The translations under genes and the position numbers were made by a program. Below are positions 58,059-64,000 of a stretch of DNA of 64,000 nt, in pieces. The first letter of the stretch is position 1. The number at the start of each line of letters is the position of its first letter. The stretch is from Spirometra erinaceieuropaei (taxonomy: Eukaryota > Platyhelminthes > Cestoda > Diphyllobothriidea > Diphyllobothriidae). Location: the NCBI GenBank assembly GCA_902702965.1, contig CACRXP010000225.1:570687-634686 (forward strand). Direction: 5' to 3'. The notes under the pieces were generated by a model that searched no databases, was not told the DNA's origin, and was given only the letters and a program-made list of their open reading frames with translations.

Positions 58059-59225
58059 TTATAGCACGTGGCTGCCGTGGGACCGTATGCGCACTGCAAT
58101 TAACAGTTCTCGCAATCGCCGCTGGGGTCGTAATTGATGCGGCGGTGGCTTGGCGGTCCGAGTCCGAGTCGGTAATGGCCGCGATTTCGTCATCCGTGCT
58201 GGATGCTGGTGTGACGATTGCTCGGCAAACTGGCTCACTGTCACCGTTATAATTGCTCGCCCGCGCCCTCCCCACGTGACCGATTCTCCTGCCCAGGGAA
58301 AATCGCAAAACGGAATAGGGTGCCGGGGGTCATTGTGTTTGTTGATGGATTGCGGGCCTGAGAACCATGATTCGAGCAGCTCGCGGCTCACGCGGTTGTC
58401 ACCCATCACGAGGATTTCGGCCCTTTGAAATTTAAAAATATGGCCGAGACCCGTCGAGTTTGCCGCCACCTGAGAGTTAGCGTCTCCCCGCCTCACTGCT
58501 GCTGCGTACTCGGCAATTCGCGTACGGAGTAATCTCCCAGTTTCTCCGACATAATTGCTTTGTCCGCAACTACACCAGATCCGGTAAATGACTCCAGACG
58601 TGTCCTGCCGTGGCAGCGGGTCTTTTGGCCTCATGACTTGGCGCCTAATGGTTGCTTCCGGCCTGTGTGCAACCCCAACTCCAAGTGGAGTGAGAAGACG
58701 ACTGACGGCTTCCGAGACGTTCTTCACGTACGGAAGAGCCCGCCAAAATTTGGGTTCGGTTGGATTTGGTCTCTGGTGTCCTTTTCGTATGCACTGGTTG
58801 ACAAAGCTGCGCGGGTGACCATTGGCTCTCATTACCCGTCGAAGATATTGTAGTTCAGCAACCTTGTCTTCCATTTCACTGCAGTGCGTCTCAACACGCC
58901 GGTACAGTGCCCTTACGCAACTGCGTTTGTGACTGATCGGGCGGTTGCTTTTGAAGTTCAGTATTTGCGTCGTATTTGTCACTTTCCTGAACACTTTGGT
59001 TTTTAGGCCACCAAATCTTTGCGGCAGACGAGGACATCCAGGAAGGCCAGCTGATTGTTTTCCTCCACCTCCATCTCCGACAGATGATCATCAAACAACG
59101 CTTGCATTCCCGTGCTAATCGGTTCGCGTCCTGTCGAATGAGATCGGTAATATTAATGTCCATCTCTCTCATTTGACTAGAAGATGCATTGCAGGTTTCG
59201 TCCAGCTTCGGAACCAATGTTCTAC
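58059..59225 (-). mobile_element. Penelope-like element, RT C-terminus plus GIY-YIG nuclease
   Basis: Minus strand, three frames in a row. 59217-59100 gives 'LDETCNASSSQMREMDIN' and 'RQDANRLARECKRCL'. A shift near 59095 leads to 'DDHLSEMEVEENNQLAFLDV' and a stop at the next shift near 59008. The third frame, of 311 codons (58994-58059), holds the rest. In it, residues 134-149 read 'GVIYRIWCSCGQSNYVG', the GIY-YIG signature, followed by 'RLLRTRIAEY' and 'RELLESW' (likely catalytic Arg and Glu). The RT palm is missing upstream. The last about 85 codons are composition-driven and may not be real. Confidence 0.85.
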
Positions 59226-59229
59226 TGTA

Positions 59230-59570
59230 AATTCAGAAATCAACCTACCAAAACACAGGAATTAGGCTGTCTGACTGCCCAAAAAATTAAATCCGATTTC
59301 TAGGAATTGTAATTAGATAAGCATCTGCCAATACAGACGACATGGTGAGTTCAGGAAAGTAGACGGTGATAAGGTAACTCGATTAATGGAATCCACATTT
59401 CGTTTGTGCGGTGTTTTACGTTCACACTCAAACTCACTATGGAAGGCAAATAAAAGGAAGCAGACGACCAGATTCAGCAGTCAAGGCCTCTTGTTCTTGA
59501 CAAGACACTCATCATTCGTAAAGGAATTAAGTAAAACAGAAGCATATCGTCCAGCATGCAACGAGGAATA
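59230..59570. other. No feature recognised
   Basis: Lies between the Penelope fragment and an LTR piece. Partial similarity to 15510-15560 ('aattcctagaaatcgg') at its right side only. Confidence 0.4.
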
Positions 59571-59571
59571 A

Positions 59572-59690
59572 TACGGCTCCCCGAAGAGGCTGAGGAGGGA
59601 TGGACAGGAAAATATAAACCGCCCGAACTATAAGTGATCTAGCGCTAAATTCCACGGGGCACCTATTCCCGCGTCCCAACATACGTCCGC
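59572..59690 (-). mobile_element. LTR fragment of the Gypsy-type element
   Basis: On the minus strand it resembles the start of the 60210-60640 LTR ('cctcctcagcctcttcgggg', 'agcgctagatcacttatagt'). Same orientation, so it may be what remains of the 3' LTR of the element whose gag lies at 59783-60206. Confidence 0.55.
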
Positions 59691-59782
59691 ATCTTCCGGT
59701 AGAGTAAGTGATTAAATGAGCAACGACGCCTTAACCTGATTTGTCGTTGCTTGCTCTAGATCAGCCTTTTAGTACATATCAT

Positions 59783-60206
59783 TTAGTCCGCCTGCCAAAT
59801 CAAAATAATCCTCATGTACCCCTCCCCCAATTTAAAACATTCAAAACGTTTATTAAGCAATGACTTTGAATAGGTAAATAAGAATCTCAGGTTTCTCGCC
59901 ATCTTCGTGAATTCGATTTCGTCCGGTTTCTTCGGTGGGACGAATTTGACATACTCTTCGTGTTCCATTCGTCGAAGTTTCAGCAGCAGAATTTCCGCCT
60001 CTTTTCTCTCTCGAACAACAGTGCATATTTTCTGAACCACATATATCGGACGTAAAACTGTCGTCAGGGTCGTAGATGAATTTCCTGATTCCGTCCTCTA
60101 GCCAGTCCCTTCTGTCATCATTTCCAGTCTGCAGTTCTGAAAGAAGGGCCATAAGACTGGCTTGCTCTGTTTCCAATAACTTCTGCATCTGTTCTTCACT
60201 GATCAT
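59783..60206 (-). pseudogene. Gypsy-type gag fragment
   Basis: Two overlapping minus frames. The first starts 'MISEEQMQKLLETEQASLMA' and runs to 'DWLEDGIRKFIYDPDDSFT'. After a shift near 60030 the second gives 'KLRRMEHEEYVKFVPPKKPD', 'FTKMARNLRFLF' and 'KSLLNKRFECFKL'. This layout (coiled N-terminus, 'F.YDPD', 'F..TV..L...F....SL.N.R..C') is typical of flatworm Gypsy gag. The start lies about 30 bp after the LTR end. Protease and pol are absent downstream. Confidence 0.7.
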
Positions 60207-60209
60207 TTT

Positions 60210-60940
60210 CCGTGTTCATCTGTGTTGCCACTTGTTATATCCCCAATAACATGACGCCAGGTCTGTGCGGAATAGAAGGAAGACTAGATAACAGAGAACG
60301 GCCTTAGTGTGACTGTACATCAACTCTCGATCCCTCTGTTGGTGCCTCCACAATTAAGGGTTCTGTCCTTGTCTGATTTGCTTGTTCCCACTGGTCCAGT
60401 CCTGAGCGCACGCATAGACAGACCCTCGCGTGTTGTTGACCCCTGTCGCGCGTGACTCAGCTGTGTGGTAATTGCTGGCTCGCAGGCGGGCTTGCTTGGC
60501 GAGTATGTAGCGAGGGCTGATAGGACCCATTCATTCGCTCCCCGAAGACGCTGAGGAGGGTTAGACACGGAAATATGGAGGGTCCGAGCTACAGGTGACC
60601 TCGCGCTAAGTTCAACGGGAACACCTCTTCGTAACTTTTACCTCAACCCTAACCACAGCCCCCCCCCCCCCCTCCGCTCCTGGGATTTAAGGCAAGGCCA
60701 CCAGAATTGCGGTGGGCCCATATCACTGTGTCCTGCTCAGAGGAGAACGAGGAAATGTCATCAGCGCGGATGATTAACCATGCAGTCTTCGGTCGGCCTA
60801 GAATGCCTGTCAAGCCCTGAGCGCGTCCGCGTGTGACTCCACCCTCGGCTTGCCGACGCCTCAACGGTGATCGATATTTTCGCCTTCGCCAAATCGGTCG
60901 CAGCCTCATAAAGCTCAGACGCAGACGATGACTTGGCGTC
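60210..60940 (-). mobile_element. Gypsy-type LTR and flank, inverted copy of 13670-14430
   Basis: The segment 60320-60568 is the exact reverse complement of 14077-14325. The junction with gag reads 'aagtggcaacacag' on the minus strand, a candidate primer-binding region. It continues through the C homopolymer to sequence matching 13670-13900. Confidence 0.65.
60659..60672 (+). repeat. C homopolymer (14 bp)
   Basis: Equivalent position in the inverted copy is the 13909-13999 gap. Confidence 0.9.
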
Positions 60941-60975
60941 CAGGCTGTCCCTTGTCTGGTGCAGTAGGTGGGCAA

Positions 60976-61918
60976 ACTCATGACATGTCAACCGAAATTC
61001 CGAAATGCGTTTTGTTTCGTAAAGATTAATTATGGAGGATTGTAAAATTAATTACCATGCAGCATAATTCAATAACCTCAGGATGCCGGCTTTTGTACGA
61101 ACTTCTTCTAGGCCGCATGCAAAACTCCCACTTTTTAAAAAACGACTGCGTAAGTAGCATGCATTTTTCTCATTGACTTCCGATGCCGTTAAAAATTCAA
61201 TTATATTTCAAGGAAAACATGCTAAACAATAATGATTCTTTCTTTCATTCAGTAGAAAATCACGTCTTCTTCCAATTTCATGCTCAAAGGAATGGTATAA
61301 TTCATTTTCAAAAACTTTTCCAATTCGCGAATAATTATGAATCCCGACCTGCTGGTAAACTTGCGTGCACGGTTTCAAAACAACAAGCCATATATTTTCC
61401 GCGTACGGAAAAACATACATTTCCCTACCGTATTAAGCAGAGAATGTATGGAGTTCATAAAATTTAGCAGTGGATTTTAGCCATATCGTTAACTTTGCAG
61501 GCCGTATTGGTGATAGCAGAGACACGAAGTTTTTTTGAACGGCCATATCATGGTATTAGAAATCTCACAATTAGAAACTTTTATAAAACCCTTCCTTCGA
61601 GTATAAAATTGGAAGAAGACGTAATTCTCTACCGACTGAGCATAAAAGCGAACATTTTATGCACCTTTTTCATAAAATATAATCTGACCTTTTGGGGCAT
61701 CGAAAACAATAAGAAAAGTTCATACTACTTGAGAAACAATTTTTCACAGAACGTAGTTTTTGTATGCAACCAGAAAGGAGTTCGTTCGAAGGCCGGCATC
61801 CTGAGGTAACTGAATTATTATAGAATTATGCTGCATTATGATTAGTTTTACAACCCTACTTCATTAATCTTTTCGAAACGAAAGCGCATTTCGGAATTCC
61901 GGTTGACATGTTATGAGT
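60976..61918. mobile_element. Foldback-type non-coding element, complete copy (about 943 bp)
   Basis: The ends 'actcatgacatgtcaaccga' and 'cggttgacatgttatgagt' are inverted. The inverted similarity continues inward for about 340 bp per arm (for example 'atgcaaaactcc' near 61119 pairs with sequence near 61770, and 'cgtcttcttccaatttcatg' at 61263 pairs with 'ataaaattggaagaagacgt' at 61602). No transposase is encoded. A clear target-site repeat was not found. Confidence 0.75.
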
Positions 61919-62079
61919 ATACCCACATACTGTAAGACGACTCGCTGCCACGGCTTGCTGTGTTGCGCTGTACATCTGAACAACTGTGTCTCCCCAACTT
62001 TTAATCTGGAGCCTTTGGGTTGTCAACCATCGGAGTTTAAGAAAAAACGACAAACGCTGCTGACCTATCATGAGTGTCT

Positions 62080-63560
62080 ACTTTTTTAGTCACCAGTGCT
62101 ATAACCCGGCACTGCTGTCGGTACCTCGGCATCAACCAGGCTTTGTGCAGACAAATTGCACTAGCTCTTCAGTTCCCGTACATGTTTACTTGACTGTTCA
62201 CCTTTGCTTTAAGTAGGAGGCTGTCTGTCCGGTTAAATGAAATCAATATTTGAGAGGTTAACCATGAACTTCCTTGTGAAAATATCCATTAGGGCTTTTA
62301 ACTGCACATTACTGTCAGACCAGGCTGCATAAGACTTGAGAAGCCGGAACAGTCCAGAAAACCACGATGCAAAAAGCAGTTACGAGCTACTTTGCTGACC
62401 CGTGCAGGGAGCAACGGAACATGGACTCCCGTCGAGTATTATGAGTGCCCCGGGGCTGAATTCCAGGGGTCCCCTATTTCCATGTCCTAACTCTAACCAT
62501 AACTCACACAAACTTAGGTCCAAACCCATTCCTAACGTACCCGACTCTGACTAAAATCTCCCGGAACTAAGGGGAAAGTCAATTGCAATACGGCGGTCCA
62601 TTTTCACGTGTCCAACCGGAGAAACCCTCACATGGACCCGTTTAATCCGCAAAGCCTAACACAGACGGAGTTGTCTTTGAGAGTTTTACTGGTCGATTGA
62701 CACGTACTGCAGCATCCCAGCAGAGCAGCCAATCAGAGCAAACACACGTTGTTGAGCACTATTGGAGAGGACTTGTCTAAGAGGGAAAGTTGAGGAAGTC
62801 GACTAGCCCGCCTCATGGCGAAGTCTCCACTACGCAAAGACTTATCAGAGGCCGGCGCAAGACATATTTACGATCTTCACAAACCCATCTAGATTCCCCA
62901 CCGTACTGAAAAAGATAATCCCTTAAGTATTCTATTGCCAAAAGCCGCTGTGTCCTTGAGGTTTGCAAAAGTGCGTCACAAAAGCAGACAAGAACGCTGG
63001 ACAAGAATGCGTGAACACCAGCCGGAGATTTGGACGTCCTACTTGGATTCGCAGACGGCGACACACGCTGCCCAGGCTAGTCAATGCTTTCGGTAATGGT
63101 CGGCGGTACGAGACCTAGTCAATGATCGTCTGTTCGGCCGACCGAGATGACCCCGTTTGAGATAAGCTACAACTTAATAAACCCACATTTTCGGCATTAG
63201 AGACAATGCGACTACAAACTAAAGCTAAGACGTTGTTTCTAAATACTGGATTTGAAAAAGACACGAGCTTCTAGAACGAGATCACAAGGAATGAACCCTC
63301 CGTCAGCACTTTTAGGATAACCTGAGGAACTTTCGGAACCACAGAACCTCGAAGTCAGCCAATATCTACCTACCACTCAGGACACCGCTGATGACAGACA
63401 AGAGGAGACAATGAACCCCCTGTCAGAGACGCTGTGTGGCCGAAACAGGCCCAACCTGTGATTTGGCCTTGAATGCTCAGCAAAATGAACCATAAAGGAC
63501 ACGCTCCTCGGCCGCGCGAGCAGTCATCATGTGCTTCTCATTGCCAAGCAACGTGAAGGG
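62080..63560 (-). repeat. Inverted third copy of the TMEM45 3' flank
   Basis: On the minus strand it follows about 11600-13560 of unit 1 and 51000-52560 of unit 2. The frame 'MAKSPLRKDLSE' stands here on the + strand from 62815, broken by a stop after about 25 codons. It holds no TMEM45 exon. Confidence 0.65.
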
Positions 63561-64000
63561 TGGTCTGCTCGTAAATGTCCATAAGGGCTCTTGAATACAC
63601 ACTACTGTCCGGCCAGGCTGCATAAGGTCTTGGAAGCCGGACTACGTGGCACCGCGTGGTTCGACTAGAAGACTTTCGAGAGACCGTGTACATATATTTA
63701 ACAAAATATATGCCCGTGGCAGTTGCGGGTAGAGTTCATCAGGTATCCTTTATCCTTTTGCGTAAATGACTACCTGATCAGGCTTTTGTCGGCGAGGACG
63801 CGTCTAGTGGTTACCACTACTCGCCTGCGTCCCAAGACCCACTGTCATGCATGAAAGCGCACCCGTATCCTGGTTACACGTCCTCGACTGTTTACATCAA
63901 CGATCCTCGAGGCTTTTTGCAGAAGAATGTTCAGCGTCTGCGAGTAACCCCGCCAGAATGCGTTGCCACCGTAAGACCATACTGTAAGTATAGGTTATGT
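63560..64000. other. Right edge, nothing recognised
   Basis: Contains one more 'ggccaggctgcataaggtct' phrase also seen near 62319. No gene is supported. Confidence 0.4.

Noticed and set aside
57994..58308. Frames on both strands downstream of the Penelope nuclease
   Set aside because: Overlapping frames arise from GC-rich composition; peptides have no domain and are not conserved in the other copy.
60640..60660. Telomere-like 'ttagggtt' sequence
   Set aside because: Only about one and a half units; not an array.
1..64000. CRISPR arrays, operons or other prokaryotic systems
   Set aside because: No regular short repeats with spacers and no dense prokaryotic gene order; spliced genes and retrotransposons show a eukaryotic genome.

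Overview
The window is eukaryotic, most likely from a flatworm and probably a tapeworm. I infer this from split genes with GT/AG introns, long AT-rich non-coding stretches, two assembly gaps, and the mobile-element mix: Penelope-like elements with GIY-YIG nucleases, Merlin-type DDE elements, RTE-type LINEs with C-terminal C2H2 fingers, CR1/Jockey-type LINEs, Gypsy LTR elements and a tRNA-derived SINE. No species is claimed. The only convincing host genes are two paralogous three-exon genes of the TMEM45 (DUF716) membrane-protein family, on the + strand in direct orientation: copy A (exons 4210-4601, 6278-6506, 10453-10758) and copy B (46348-46739, 47255-47483, 49736-50041). Each joins to an open 927-bp coding sequence of 308 codons plus stop. 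The two proteins differ at about 25 of 308 positions.

Layout. Unit 1 (about 880-17640) holds copy A. A broken CR1-like LINE sits in its 5' flank, an unidentified insert of about 1.1 kb lies in intron 1, and intron 2 carries a decoy partial exon 3, Penelope terminal pieces and a perfect 164-bp palindrome. A 3' flank follows, then a pile-up of Gypsy and Penelope fragments, SINEs and a deleted Gypsy element. From 19.4 to 45.2 kb there is no recognisable host gene: a decayed RTE LINE (21.5-25.4 kb), GC-rich LTR-like repeats, a Penelope 3' fragment (30.7-31.4 kb), a rearranged Merlin element (31.7-32.5 kb), a foldback element and two converging LINEs of one family (39.5-45.2 kb). Unit 2 (45.29-53.13 kb) is a direct duplicate of the gene and its flanks. 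Unit 3 (56.76-63.56 kb) is an inverted copy of roughly 11.6-17.6 kb of unit 1, without the gene, interrupted by a foldback element and carrying better-preserved Penelope and Gypsy gag fragments.

How it fits together. The locus looks like a host gene duplicated in tandem, then enlarged by element insertion and by inversion or duplication of its 3' flank. Identity between the gene copies is uneven: intron 1 is poorly alignable, exon 2 moderate, the end of intron 2 about 99%, exon 3 about 95%, the 3' flank lower again. This suggests a conversion tract or recent exchange inside intron 2. All transposons seen carry stops, frameshifts or deletions. The LINE at 40.9-45.2 kb is the closest to intact, with three lesions.
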